Assembly: GCA_003152075.1 (NCBI GenBank)
Contig: PLZG01000090.1
Span: forward strand, 1-33,053
Reading direction: 5' to 3'
Length of the DNA: 33,053 bases
Source of the DNA: a candidate division FCPU426 bacterium
Lineage (GTDB): Bacteria > Oederibacteriota > Muellerivitia > Muellerivitales > Muellerivitaceae
Both the position numbers and the translations under genes were made by a program. Positions 16,514 through 23,967 of the stretch are shown one piece after another. Numbering within the stretch: position 1 is the first letter of the stretch; every line of letters starts with the position of its first letter. The notes below the pieces were generated by a model. The model was not told where the DNA came from. It saw only the letters and a program-made list of their open reading frames with translations, and ran no database searches.

Positions 16514-16881
16514 CTGCTGACGGCCAAGCTTTCTAGGAAAGCCTCCAGCAATTTAATATCCTCTTCCTTCATCGCTAAAAACCGGATACCGGCTCCCGTC
16601 GCGTTGGACCACATCACCTCGGCGAAAGCCGTTGTGGGTGCCGTCCTCCCGGGAATTGATATTTTTAAGGAGAGAATGTCCCCTGTTTTCAGGGGCGTCT
16701 CCGCCACGATATACATGCCCCCCAAGCTCGTATCCATGGTTTGCCCGGTCTTTACCCTCGTTCCCATCTCCCGGACAATCGTGATTTCCTTATGGTCGTC
16801 CATCAAACGGAAGGTCACGGGGATCTTCACCAGAACCCTAGAATGGAGTCTTTTGTCTAAAAATAAATTAGCTTCAGGCAT
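16510..16881 (-). CDS. PilZ domain protein
   Basis: A 123-residue single-domain PilZ protein, the usual receptor for cyclic di-GMP. The RxxxR part is in [14 protein letters not shown] (residues about 11-24) and the (D/N)xSxxG part is DTSLGGMYI (about 50-58), so both ligand-binding motifs look intact. The remaining beta-barrel ends in a C-terminal helix ([13 protein letters not shown]). GGGAAG lies eight bases before the ATG. The gene converges on rpoD with a four-base overlap, so the two transcripts run into each other. The target (motility, polysaccharide or transcription) cannot be told. Confidence 0.88.
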   Translation of the reverse strand: MPEANLFLDKRLHSRVLVKIPVTFRLMDDHKEITIVREMGTRVKTGQTMDTSLGGMYIVAETPLKTGDILSLKISIPGRTAPTTAFAEVMWSNATGAGIRFLAMKEEDIKLLEAFLESLAVSS

Positions 16882-17229
16882 GATTGGCTTCCCTTCAAAA
16901 TGTAAAAAATATTTAAAAAAGCGATATAGGTCTGCTTTAGCTAACTTGGGGTTGCCAATTTAACAGCCCCCATCAAAATAGTTTGATAATTTTTTGTTAA
17001 ACAAATCCCAAGGGCAGGGACCATTGGATTCAAAAGAAGCTTGACGGCTTCAACCTTCCTGGATTGATTTTGCCGGATAAAATAGTCCGAATCGCCTCAA
17101 ACCCCTTAATTTAAAGGCTTTCCAATACGTTTTCTCCTCATCCTCAAGAAATTTGAGCCGTTAGGGAATAAAAGCGTTACCAGAAACTCTATATATTGAG
17201 CAGATTAAATTATTAAATTGGGAGTATTT
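16882..17229. other. Divergent intergenic region, AT-rich
   Basis: No gene seen between the PilZ gene (minus) and the thioredoxin-like gene (plus). It should carry both promoters. CTATATATTGAG at about 17190-17201 could supply a -10 element for the plus-strand gene, but no matching -35 is clear. Confidence 0.35.
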
Positions 17230-17928
17230 ATGAAAATCAAGTATTTCTCGTACGCGACAATGGGTCTATTAATTACAGGTTTATTGATGGCAGTGGGTTG
17301 TTCCCCAAGCCAGTTCGCCACTTCCCCCCTGAACACGAATAATTTCCAGGGCCCGGCGATAACACCCCAACCCTCCCCGTCCTATAACCCCTCCACCACA
17401 CCTACCCCGGTCCCCCCTCTACCAACCCCGGTTCCAGTAATTACCGCGACCTTCACTTCAACGGCCGTTCCACCAACCGCCACCCGCACCAGCACACCCC
17501 TTCCGCCCACCCTAATCCCAACAGCCGTTCCACCCACAGCCGTCCCCACGGCGACTTATACCCCGACTAAGACAGGAACCCCTCTCCCCTATGGTCAGGT
17601 CATCACCGGTACGGACGCCAACTTCAGCCAAATACTCGCCAGCGCAACCGTACCCGTCGTGCTGGAGTTCTGGGCCACCTGGTGCCCTGCCTGTACCTAT
17701 TACGCGCCGATAATCACCCAGTTCGCCAAGGATTACGCCGGGAAAGTCATCGTGATTAGGGTCAACGTAGATCTAAACCCTACCCTGTTGAACACTTATG
17801 GCGTATTTGTTTCCCCGGGTGTCTATGGGGTTCCCCAAACGGCCTTCTTTAAGAACGGGTCTTATGACTTCACCATAATGGGTGCCGATAGCGAATCTGA
17901 CCTGGCTCTGGAATTAAGCTCACTTTAA
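17230..17928 (+). CDS. Thioredoxin-like lipoprotein with Pro/Thr linker
   Basis: A 232-residue envelope protein when started at the ATG at 17230 (MKIKYF), with GGAG five bases before it. The lipobox LLMAVGC puts the lipidated Cys at about residue 24. Residues about 45-120 are a Pro/Thr-rich linker (TPVPPLPTPVP, TAVPPTATRTST). Residues about 123-232 are a thioredoxin fold with the active site WATWCPACTYYAP; the pair between the cysteines is Pro-Ala instead of the Gly-Pro of thioredoxin. The cis-Pro region is YGVPQTAFF. It should act in disulphide exchange outside the cytoplasm, tethered by a flexible arm. A terminator follows. Confidence 0.88.
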   Translation: MKIKYFSYATMGLLITGLLMAVGCSPSQFATSPLNTNNFQGPAITPQPSPSYNPSTTPTPVPPLPTPVPVITATFTSTAVPPTATRTSTPLPPTLIPTAVPPTAVPTATYTPTKTGTPLPYGQVITGTDANFSQILASATVPVVLEFWATWCPACTYYAPIITQFAKDYAGKVIVIRVNVDLNPTLLNTYGVFVSPGVYGVPQTAFFKNGSYDFTIMGADSESDLALELSSL

Positions 17929-17943
17929 TCTACCGTCAACTTT

Positions 17944-17981
17944 AATGGCTGGCCGCGAAAACCACGACTAGCCATTTTTTT
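17944..17981 (+). terminator. Rho-independent terminator after thioredoxin-like gene
   Basis: AATGGCT (17944-17950) pairs with AGCCATT (17970-17976), followed by a T run to 17981, 15 bases after the stop codon. Confidence 0.8.
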
Positions 17982-18033
17982 ACCAATACGTTTTTAATTT
18001 CGTCCTGATTCCCCCGGCTGTTATGGTATCCCC

Positions 18034-19221
18034 ATGAATTCCTACGACGTGATGATACTGGGCGGCGGGGCCGCCGGGCTAATGTGCGCTACCGAAGCCG
18101 CGGCCCGTGGGCGAAAAGTCCTCGTTATGGAACAAAGCCAGAAACCGGCTCCCAAGATCCTCGTTTCCGGCGGCGGACGCTGTAACTTCACCAACCTTCA
18201 CGCCAAGCCGGCCAACTACGTTTCCACCAACCCAGCTTTCGTCCACCACGCCCTTGCAAAATTCACCCCGAAGGATTTCATCGCCATCGTCAAGGCGGCC
18301 TCGATTCCCTACCACGAAAAGAAGGATGGCCAACTCTTTTGCGACAGGAGCGCCAAGGCCATCATTGAGCTTTTAGTTTCCCGGGGGGAATCAAAGGGCG
18401 TGACGCTTCTGCTCGGTCAAAAGGTTGAAGAAGTTGTCCATGCGGACGGTTCTTTTTCGGTCAAATCCAATGGGGAAACCTACTCAGCCCCGCGCCTGGT
18501 CGTGGCGACCGGCGGCCTGTCCTGGCCCCAGTTGGGCGCTTCCGACTTAGGGTTTAAGCTGGCGCAACAGTTCGGCCTGAAAATCATCGAGCCCTCCCCC
18601 GCCCTGGTGGGCCTGGCTTTCGCCGAAAAAGAAATGGAGCAATTCAAGGATTTGGCGGGCATCCACCTGCGTGTGGGCGTTTCCTGCGGCGATTGGAAAA
18701 TGGTAGAGGACATCATGATTACCCATAAAGGCTTAAGCGGCCCCGTGATGCTCAACGCTTCCCTTTACTGGAAGCCGGGACAGGAAATCGAGGTGAATTG
18801 GGTGCCAGAGTTCAATGTGGAATCAACGTACGAAAAGCTGAAGAAGGACAAGGCCGAAGGAGGCCGGGGCAAGTTCCGGGTTTGGCTTTCCGAGCGTATC
18901 CCACGCCGCCTAGCGGAACGAATCGCCTGGAACGCGGAAGCCAGAGGTGCCTGGTCGGCCCTGTCCGATGAGCGCCTGATGGCCTTAGCAAAGGCAATCC
19001 ACGCTTACCGCTTCATCCCCGCCGATACCTTCGGCTACCGTATGGCGGAAGTCATGAGGGGTGGAGTGGACACGAGGGAAATTTCCCGGGAAACCATGGA
19101 AGTAAAGAAGGTGCCCGGGCTCTTTTTCATCGGCGAAGTCCTGGATGTGACGGGCCAACTGGGCGGGTTTAACTTTCAGTGGGCATGGGCGTCAGGGTTT
19201 TCGGCAGGCCAAGCCGTTTAG
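18034..19221 (+). CDS. HI0933/YhiN-type FAD-dependent oxidoreductase
   Basis: A 395-residue flavoprotein of the HI0933 family (YhiN-like), whose reaction is not settled. The FAD-binding Rossmann motif ILGGGAAGLMCATEAAARGRKVLVME is at about residues 8-33; I cite GGGAAGLMCATEAAARGRKV as its core. SGGGRCNFTN (about 47-56) and the second glycine-rich segment VVATGGLSWPQLGASDLGF are family hallmarks, as is the C-terminal FIGEVLDVTGQLGGFNFQWA, which contacts the flavin. No signal peptide. No clear ribosome-binding site precedes the ATG. Hairpins follow the stop. Confidence 0.92.
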   Translation: MNSYDVMILGGGAAGLMCATEAAARGRKVLVMEQSQKPAPKILVSGGGRCNFTNLHAKPANYVSTNPAFVHHALAKFTPKDFIAIVKAASIPYHEKKDGQLFCDRSAKAIIELLVSRGESKGVTLLLGQKVEEVVHADGSFSVKSNGETYSAPRLVVATGGLSWPQLGASDLGFKLAQQFGLKIIEPSPALVGLAFAEKEMEQFKDLAGIHLRVGVSCGDWKMVEDIMITHKGLSGPVMLNASLYWKPGQEIEVNWVPEFNVESTYEKLKKDKAEGGRGKFRVWLSERIPRRLAERIAWNAEARGAWSALSDERLMALAKAIHAYRFIPADTFGYRMAEVMRGGVDTREISRETMEVKKVPGLFFIGEVLDVTGQLGGFNFQWAWASGFSAGQAV

Positions 19222-19226
19222 ACACA

Positions 19227-19323
19227 CCTACTGTGAGCCCCCTAGGCGAACAGTGGGAAGATGTGCCTGACAACAGGCACTTTGTGCCAACTGAAAAAAA
19301 CAGTTAGCATACCTGCCGTATGC
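19227..19323. repeat. Cluster of four adjacent hairpins
   Basis: Four inverted repeats lie side by side: CCTACTGT/ACAGTGGG (19227-19257, one G-T pair), GTGCCTG/CAGGCAC (19263-19280), AACTG/CAGTT around seven A (19289-19305) and GCATAC/GTATGC (19307-19323). GTGCC at 19284-19288 can compete for GGCAC of the second hairpin. The cluster sits between converging genes, so it may serve as a two-way terminator; it could also be a structured RNA. Confidence 0.6.
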
Positions 19324-19337
19324 CCCCCGACTCCCTT

Positions 19338-19502
19338 TTAAAGGGGAAGTTTGGACTTGGGGGCCTCGGAGGTTTTGGAGCTTTTAAAAACCGCGTCGAA
19401 GAATCGAAGCAACATGTTCTTTTGTTTTTGTCCGCCTTCCTTTTTCGGCATGGGAATCAGCTTAAAATGATCCGGTAAGTGTTCAAAATCTTTTTTGGAC
19501 AA
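19338..19502 (-). CDS. Small basic protein with TTG start
   Basis: A 54-residue reading frame starting at TTG (19502-19500) with a perfect AGGAGG five bases upstream. It begins MSKKDFEHLPDHFKLIPMPK, continues with a helix-like QKNMLLRFFDAVFKSS and ends in a Lys/Pro-rich tail. About a quarter of the residues are Lys or Arg. I know no family for it. The strong ribosome-binding site and clean reading frame argue that it is real. It faces the flavoprotein gene tail to tail and lies 71 bases downstream of another small minus-strand ORF. Confidence 0.6.
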   Translation of the reverse strand: MSKKDFEHLPDHFKLIPMPKKEGGQKQKNMLLRFFDAVFKSSKTSEAPKSKLPL

Positions 19503-19573
19503 TCGGTCCTCCTAAATTCCCGCGGTTAGTAAATATAAAGTCCTGGGTCAAAGCCCGCCTGGCTCCCCATTCT

Positions 19574-19804
19574 TCACCTCAAGTCAGCGCTGGTCTTGAA
19601 TCCCCACTTATCCCAAGTTTGGGCGCGGGTGTAAAAGGTTCCATCCTTGTGAAGAAACCCGGTGTTTTCCTGGCCCAGATAGTGAGTCCCATCATCCTCA
19701 GCGGCTTGCAGGGCTCCCATGTGGTCGAAACCAGTATAGGTCTTTCCGGTATTGGGGTCGAGAACAGCGGGTTTGAAGTCCGATTTATTAAAGGGTTTAG
19801 TCAT
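19574..19804 (-). CDS. Small hypothetical protein
   Basis: A 76-residue frame with a protein-like composition: PAVLDPNTGKTYTGFDHMGA and NTGFLHKDGTFYTRAQTWDK form two similar beta-turn units, each with an (N/D)xTGxxY or DGTFYTR core, separated by a short acidic helix. Short proteins of this style occur in phages and chromosomes, but I cannot name a family. The ATG lacks a clear ribosome-binding site. Confidence 0.55.
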   Translation of the reverse strand: MTKPFNKSDFKPAVLDPNTGKTYTGFDHMGALQAAEDDGTHYLGQENTGFLHKDGTFYTRAQTWDKWGFKTSADLR

Positions 19805-19879
19805 GTGGTTATTTTAAGGTAAGGGAGGGAAAAAATTAGTTCAAAATTGGTTATGGTACGGGCTAAGGCCCTTGCCTTT

Positions 19880-20971
19880 TTACCTTACCAAAAGGATTCT
19901 TTTCAATTTCCGGGCCTCCGGTTCAATAAGATAAAAAAGGTAAACCCCGCTGGCGCAAGAATCCCCATTTTTGTTGGTGCCGTCCCAAGTGTAAGACTGG
20001 GTCACGGGGGCGTTTAACACCTGGTCGGCCAGGGTCTTAATGTGCTCCCCCGCCGTGTTGTAAATCCTCAGGCTGTATTCCCCCGGATACTTGTTGTAAT
20101 CCACCGTGATGGAAACCGCCTTGCCGAGGGAGGGGTTAAAAAGGTTCTTATCCACGTAAAAAACGTCCAAGGGAACAGGGGTGGGGGTGGGAGTAATGGT
20201 TGGGGTAAAGGTATTGGTGGGAGTTGGGGTGATCGTGGGCGTAAAGGTTATGGTGGGTGTCGGGGTGGGGTTGCAGGCCAGGGTATAACAAAAGTCGTAT
20301 TCGAACCCCTGGTAATTAATGAACCCCGGCCCAATGGGAATATTAACCGCCACCATTGCCAGGGCATTGACCCCAGGCACGAAGTCCCCAGGTGGAATGC
20401 TGACGGTGGTGCAAAGGTTATAGGCCCCCATGTTCGAAACCTCCAAAACTCCGTCCAGCCAGATACTTCCCGTATTGTCGTTCAGGTAGGTCAGGGTGGC
20501 CTGGGTTACCACGCACCCCGCGGGAATAACGAAGCTATTCAGGAAATACTCGTTGACCACATTTGTGGCGGCCCCCCCACAAGGATTGCCACCGGTGAGG
20601 TCCGACCCAATCCAACAGGGGTTGCCCCCGGCCCCCGCGATGACGCAAGGCACGATCCAGTTGCCCACCAGGGGATAATTCACCGACACCGCGCTTCCCC
20701 ACCCGGGCAAAGAAGGCGCGTTATAAGCCGGGCTTAACCAATTTTGCCCGGCACTGTCAGGAGGGGGCAGGGGCTGCCCCACAGTAGTCGGCGAGCAATA
20801 AGCGAGGTTCGCGTACAACAGGTTGGTTGTGTCGCTTTGCAGGCATTGAGTGATGGGAAGGGACGGGGGGGCCTGGGCGAGAAGCGCCGAGGGTAACACC
20901 AGCCCCAACCCTAAAATCCATGTTTTCCATAAAGAAAAGAGATGGTTTGAATTCATAAATTTTAGGGCCAT
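19880..20971 (-). CDS. Secreted protein with FlgD-Ig-like C-terminal domain
   Basis: A 363-residue exported protein. Residues about 10-33 are the signal peptide (WILGLGLVLPSALLAQA). Residues about 35-232 are Gly/Asn/Cys-rich and include several Cys (PCVIAGAGGNPCWIGSD), probably a disulphide-stabilised beta-rich domain. A linker of repeated PTPT/TFTPT units covers about 236-268. The last 95 residues, from DVFYVDKNLFNPS to KLKRILLVR, match the FlgD-Ig/T9SS-type C-terminal fold: YSLRIYNTAGEHIKTL and WDGTNKNGDSCASGVYLFYL are its two signature strands. Such domains often anchor or sort exported proteins. GGGGGA lies before the ATG. Confidence 0.8.
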   Translation of the reverse strand: MALKFMNSNHLFSLWKTWILGLGLVLPSALLAQAPPSLPITQCLQSDTTNLLYANLAYCSPTTVGQPLPPPDSAGQNWLSPAYNAPSLPGWGSAVSVNYPLVGNWIVPCVIAGAGGNPCWIGSDLTGGNPCGGAATNVVNEYFLNSFVIPAGCVVTQATLTYLNDNTGSIWLDGVLEVSNMGAYNLCTTVSIPPGDFVPGVNALAMVAVNIPIGPGFINYQGFEYDFCYTLACNPTPTPTITFTPTITPTPTNTFTPTITPTPTPVPLDVFYVDKNLFNPSLGKAVSITVDYNKYPGEYSLRIYNTAGEHIKTLADQVLNAPVTQSYTWDGTNKNGDSCASGVYLFYLIEPEARKLKRILLVR

Positions 20972-21305
20972 TGTCCCCCACTATTGAGCAAGTCCACAAT
21001 ATAGACAGTTTGAACGGGGAAAAATCCAGGTTTTATCCAAAGAAAATAGTCAGCGAAAATGGGTTTTTCTTAGTTTTAATCGGGAGGAAAGTAATAAGGC
21101 ACGTCTTCTCGGGGACCAGTTTGTTCAACTTCAAGCCTTTGTGGGTTTATCCTCGCCTTCAGCCTGTCATTTTGAGATTATCAAGATGATAGAAACCACT
21201 CCCACATTTTATTGAGGCGAAAAACATGACCCGGGTCATAGCTATCGCGGGGTCTCATGCCTATCCTGTATCAATAATAACGAGATTTCCCAAGGAGAAA
21301 ATTTT
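20972..21305. other. Divergent intergenic region with 14-base palindrome
   Basis: Separates two exported-protein genes transcribed away from each other; no gene seen. It contains the perfect palindrome ATGACCCGGGTCAT (21226-21239), 67 bases before the plus-strand gene, a candidate operator. The ribosome-binding site AAGGAG of the next gene lies at 21292-21297. Confidence 0.45.
21226..21239. promoter_or_regulatory. Palindromic candidate operator
   Basis: ATGACCCGGGTCAT is a perfect 14-base palindrome with no spacer. It stands between divergent promoters, which suits a dimeric regulator. A single site is weak proof. Confidence 0.35.
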
Positions 21306-21635
21306 ATGAAAAGATTATTCGCCGCGCTGATGGTTTTATCGTGCCTGTCCGTCGCCAACTTGGCCATTTCCCAAACCTATAAACCAGGTGTCATAGGTTC
21401 GTCGGGTTATGTTCCGGCGCCCACCTTTACCCCAGCTCCTGTTGTGGTGCCGACACCCCTTTTTGGTAACAATATCGTCTCGACACCGATAGATCAAACC
21501 CAGCTGACAAACCAGCTCCGCATGAAAGTTAGGCGGCACCGCAAAACCGTTGCCACACCCACTGCCACTCCCTATAACTCCGGAATTGTAACGGGTTCAG
21601 GTTCGGTCCAACAAAGTGGGGCCCAACCAAAGTAA
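21306..21635 (+). CDS. Small exported Pro-rich protein
   Basis: A 109-residue protein with a clear signal peptide (MKRLFAALMVLSCLSVANLA, cleaved near SQT). The mature part is short, rich in Pro, Thr, Val and Gln, and carries a basic cluster (MKVRRHRKTV) in its second half. No domain is recognised. AAGGAG nine bases before the ATG supports expression. It could be a periplasmic or cell-surface accessory peptide. Confidence 0.65.
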   Translation: MKRLFAALMVLSCLSVANLAISQTYKPGVIGSSGYVPAPTFTPAPVVVPTPLFGNNIVSTPIDQTQLTNQLRMKVRRHRKTVATPTATPYNSGIVTGSGSVQQSGAQPK

Positions 21636-21772
21636 CGCCTTTTATTTGATCAAAAGCCTTATTAAGAAGCTGTATTTCCACCGGGGCGGATATGCCGGTC
21701 CGCGCGACCGGGCAGGATGAAGGTAAGTGACGCCTGCCAAAAGATAATCGCGTCAAACCACCTAGCGAAGGA

Positions 21773-23044
21773 TCACAAACCATAGGAAAGACCAAAGCTA
21801 TACCCCGAGAAGGTTTGGGTTGAGGCGGCGCTGGAATTCACCGTCTTCTTGGTGATGGGGTTATAACTGACTCCCGCGGGGATGTCTTGCTCACCCTCCT
21901 GCAAGGACAAGCTAAGGGTTAAATGATCCAGGAAAATTATTTCGGAGCCTAGGGTGATCGAGGGGATCGTCTCGGTTTGGTTCAGGGAATGGGGGCGCCT
22001 ATGCAGGATATCCTGCCATTGGTAAGTGGTGGAATAATCCTGTTCCCCGGTCAGCGTGAAGGCCAGGAAATCCCAGGGCATGAAGGTGATGACCGCGCCG
22101 CCGGTCAGGTCCACGCTGTCGATCTCGTCGATCTGGTCCGAAGTCCCCCCCAGAATCGTGAAAAGAGCGCCTTGGTGGTTTTGCGGACTCCCTTCCAAAA
22201 TCAATCCCAATGAAAGCGGCTTGAAAAACTGGAAGGTCAAGGTCAGGGTGCCATCCAGGGAATTCAAGGCTTGCGCCCCCTGTTGAAAAGAAATATCTAA
22301 AGAAGGCAGGAAAAATCCGAAACCCAGACCCCCTCCCAACGAAAAAGCCCCAAAGCTGGTGTTCACGCCTTCCAGAACTTGCTGGCCCCCTCCCGCCTTG
22401 AAGGAAACATAATGGCCGCCCTCGGTAAAACTGTAATTGCCCGAAAGGCTTAGCTCCTGGCTGTACTGTCCTTGGCCTAGGGAAGAGGGCTGAATGGAAA
22501 AGGTGTAGCCCACATCCCCCGTCCAATCGGGTTTGAAGGGTTCCTCCTCGTCCTTTTCCGGGCTGTCCTCCTTTTGGGTTGGGGTGCTTTCCAAATCGGT
22601 CTGCGATTCGTGGGTCGAGGAAGCCTTTTCTTCATCCGGCAGTTGGGTTACCAGCGGGGCCGTGGGGGCGCTTTCCATCCCCGACGGGCTGACCGTCGTT
22701 AAAACGAAACGGTAGGTCTTGTCCATTTTCATTTTTTCAAGGAAGACATGGTTATCGGAAATGGGTTGGGCCGAAATTTTTCTTCCCATTTTTCCCTTCT
22801 CATCGGCCAGGTAAAGGTTGAATCGGAACCCATTTGCGGAGGAAGGGCTATCCCAGCTTAATTGGATGCCGTTTCCTTTTACCGCGGCCGTCAACCCCGC
22901 GGGAACCGGGGGCGCGCTGGGGGCGGCACCAGAGGGGCTTTCCGCCCCCCACCCGAAAGCCGTGACCCCTAGGAAAAGGGCCGCTGATAAAAAATATAAC
23001 TTATCGCGCATCTTGCTGGTCATTTCAACCGCTTCCCTTCTCAT
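21773..23044 (-). CDS. FN3-like domain plus outer-membrane beta-barrel protein
   Basis: A 423-residue exported protein. The signal peptide is in KLYFLSAALFLGVTAFGWG. Residues about 45-135 form a fibronectin-III-like domain (GLTAAVKGNGIQLSWDSP, RFVLTTVSPSG). An acidic Ser/Thr/Glu linker (about 138-170) follows. Residues about 172-423 are long Gly/aromatic beta strands that end in SGYSFGLSYGL, typical of an outer-membrane barrel. The first ATG overlaps the stop of the upstream gene by four bases (ATGA); ATGs at 23023 and 23011 are also possible. The overlap is with a second barrel gene now cut by an island, so the two barrels were once an operon. Confidence 0.78.
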   Translation of the reverse strand: MRREAVEMTSKMRDKLYFLSAALFLGVTAFGWGAESPSGAAPSAPPVPAGLTAAVKGNGIQLSWDSPSSANGFRFNLYLADEKGKMGRKISAQPISDNHVFLEKMKMDKTYRFVLTTVSPSGMESAPTAPLVTQLPDEEKASSTHESQTDLESTPTQKEDSPEKDEEEPFKPDWTGDVGYTFSIQPSSLGQGQYSQELSLSGNYSFTEGGHYVSFKAGGGQQVLEGVNTSFGAFSLGGGLGFGFFLPSLDISFQQGAQALNSLDGTLTLTFQFFKPLSLGLILEGSPQNHQGALFTILGGTSDQIDEIDSVDLTGGAVITFMPWDFLAFTLTGEQDYSTTYQWQDILHRRPHSLNQTETIPSITLGSEIIFLDHLTLSLSLQEGEQDIPAGVSYNPITKKTVNSSAASTQTFSGYSFGLSYGL

Positions 23045-23967
23045 AGGAATAAAGTCCCCTGGATTTCCGCGCCCAACGAGAGGCCGTAATGGCTCACATT
23101 GTCCAAGCTCACCCCCGGGCCCAGGAGGAATTTATTGTCCAGCCTGATTCCCTTGTCCTGGTACCCCACTCCCACCGTCGCCGAAGTATTGATGGAATTC
23201 AGGTTGACGCTTTGGGTGTAAATATCCTCTTCCGCGATCAGTCCCCCCCGCAGGGCCCATTGGGGCGAAAGCCTTTTTTCACCGCCCAAGACAAGCTGGT
23301 AGAGGTCATAGTCGGTGGCCGTGGTGGAACCGGTGGCTACCACCTGAACGTCGTAGATGTAACTTTGGTAGGTGAATTGAAGTCCCAGGGTATGGTCGCC
23401 CGGGGTTTCCATGCCGATGACTTCAACTGCAGTTTCTTTGATCGATCGGAAATCTAAAAAAAGGTGAATCCTATCTGGCGCAATAGAAAGTTTTTCGATG
23501 AGTTCATTAATTTTTTTATTAATCTCGATAACATCCCCGAATTGGTCTTCAACATTAATCCGAAGGCCTAAATCAGAGTTATTTTCCCGAATTATATCTT
23601 CAACGGTTTCAATTTCCTCAAGCGTCCTGTCTATTCCAATTACAGGTATTCCGCTAAGTCCCTTTACATTTAAAAAGTTTGAAAAAATCCGAAAGGGATT
23701 CTTAGTTTTGTATTCCAAATAGATATCGTAAAAATCATAAAAGAAGCCAAACCCTTCACCCCAATAAGTTTCGATTTTACTCGCTATATTTTCTAAGTGC
23801 TCTTCGATTGTGTGTTTCGGAGCTTTGGTTTTGAAATCAACAGGTATGTGAGGAATATCGACTAAAGGAAAAACATCTCTTTTGAATTCATTCTGCAACC
23901 AAGCAATTGCTCGAATATCCCCTTCTTTACCCTTGATGAAGGGTACATATTCAGTGAGATTATTCAC
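23041..23967 (-). CDS. Chimera: Beta-family protein N-half fused to barrel C-half
   Basis: A 308-codon open frame made of two unrelated parts. Residues 1 to about 185 (23967-23413) match the Beta protein family (T4 beta-like): YVPFIKGKEGDIRAIAWL and VFPLVDIPHIP at the start, then GIDRTLEEIE and RIHLFLDFRSI. Family members usually run well past 300 residues, so this one lacks its C-terminal half. Residues about 186-308 are outer-membrane barrel strands (YDLYQLVLGGEKRLSPQWAL, YGLSLGAEIQGTLFL) with no N-terminal part. Base composition changes from AT-rich to GC-rich near 23405-23440. The frame stays open by chance or selection. It overlaps the HigA-like gene by four bases upstream and the next barrel gene by four bases downstream. 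Either product is probably non-functional. Confidence 0.8.
   Translation of the reverse strand: MNNLTEYVPFIKGKEGDIRAIAWLQNEFKRDVFPLVDIPHIPVDFKTKAPKHTIEEHLENIASKIETYWGEGFGFFYDFYDIYLEYKTKNPFRIFSNFLNVKGLSGIPVIGIDRTLEEIETVEDIIRENNSDLGLRINVEDQFGDVIEINKKINELIEKLSIAPDRIHLFLDFRSIKETAVEVIGMETPGDHTLGLQFTYQSYIYDVQVVATGSTTATDYDLYQLVLGGEKRLSPQWALRGGLIAEEDIYTQSVNLNSINTSATVGVGYQDKGIRLDNKFLLGPGVSLDNVSHYGLSLGAEIQGTLFL

Noticed and set aside
20042-20737. 231-codon plus-strand frame rich in Gly and Arg
   Set aside because: It is a shadow of the secreted FlgD-Ig-type gene on the other strand, made by its Pro/Thr codons; no ribosome-binding site or domain.
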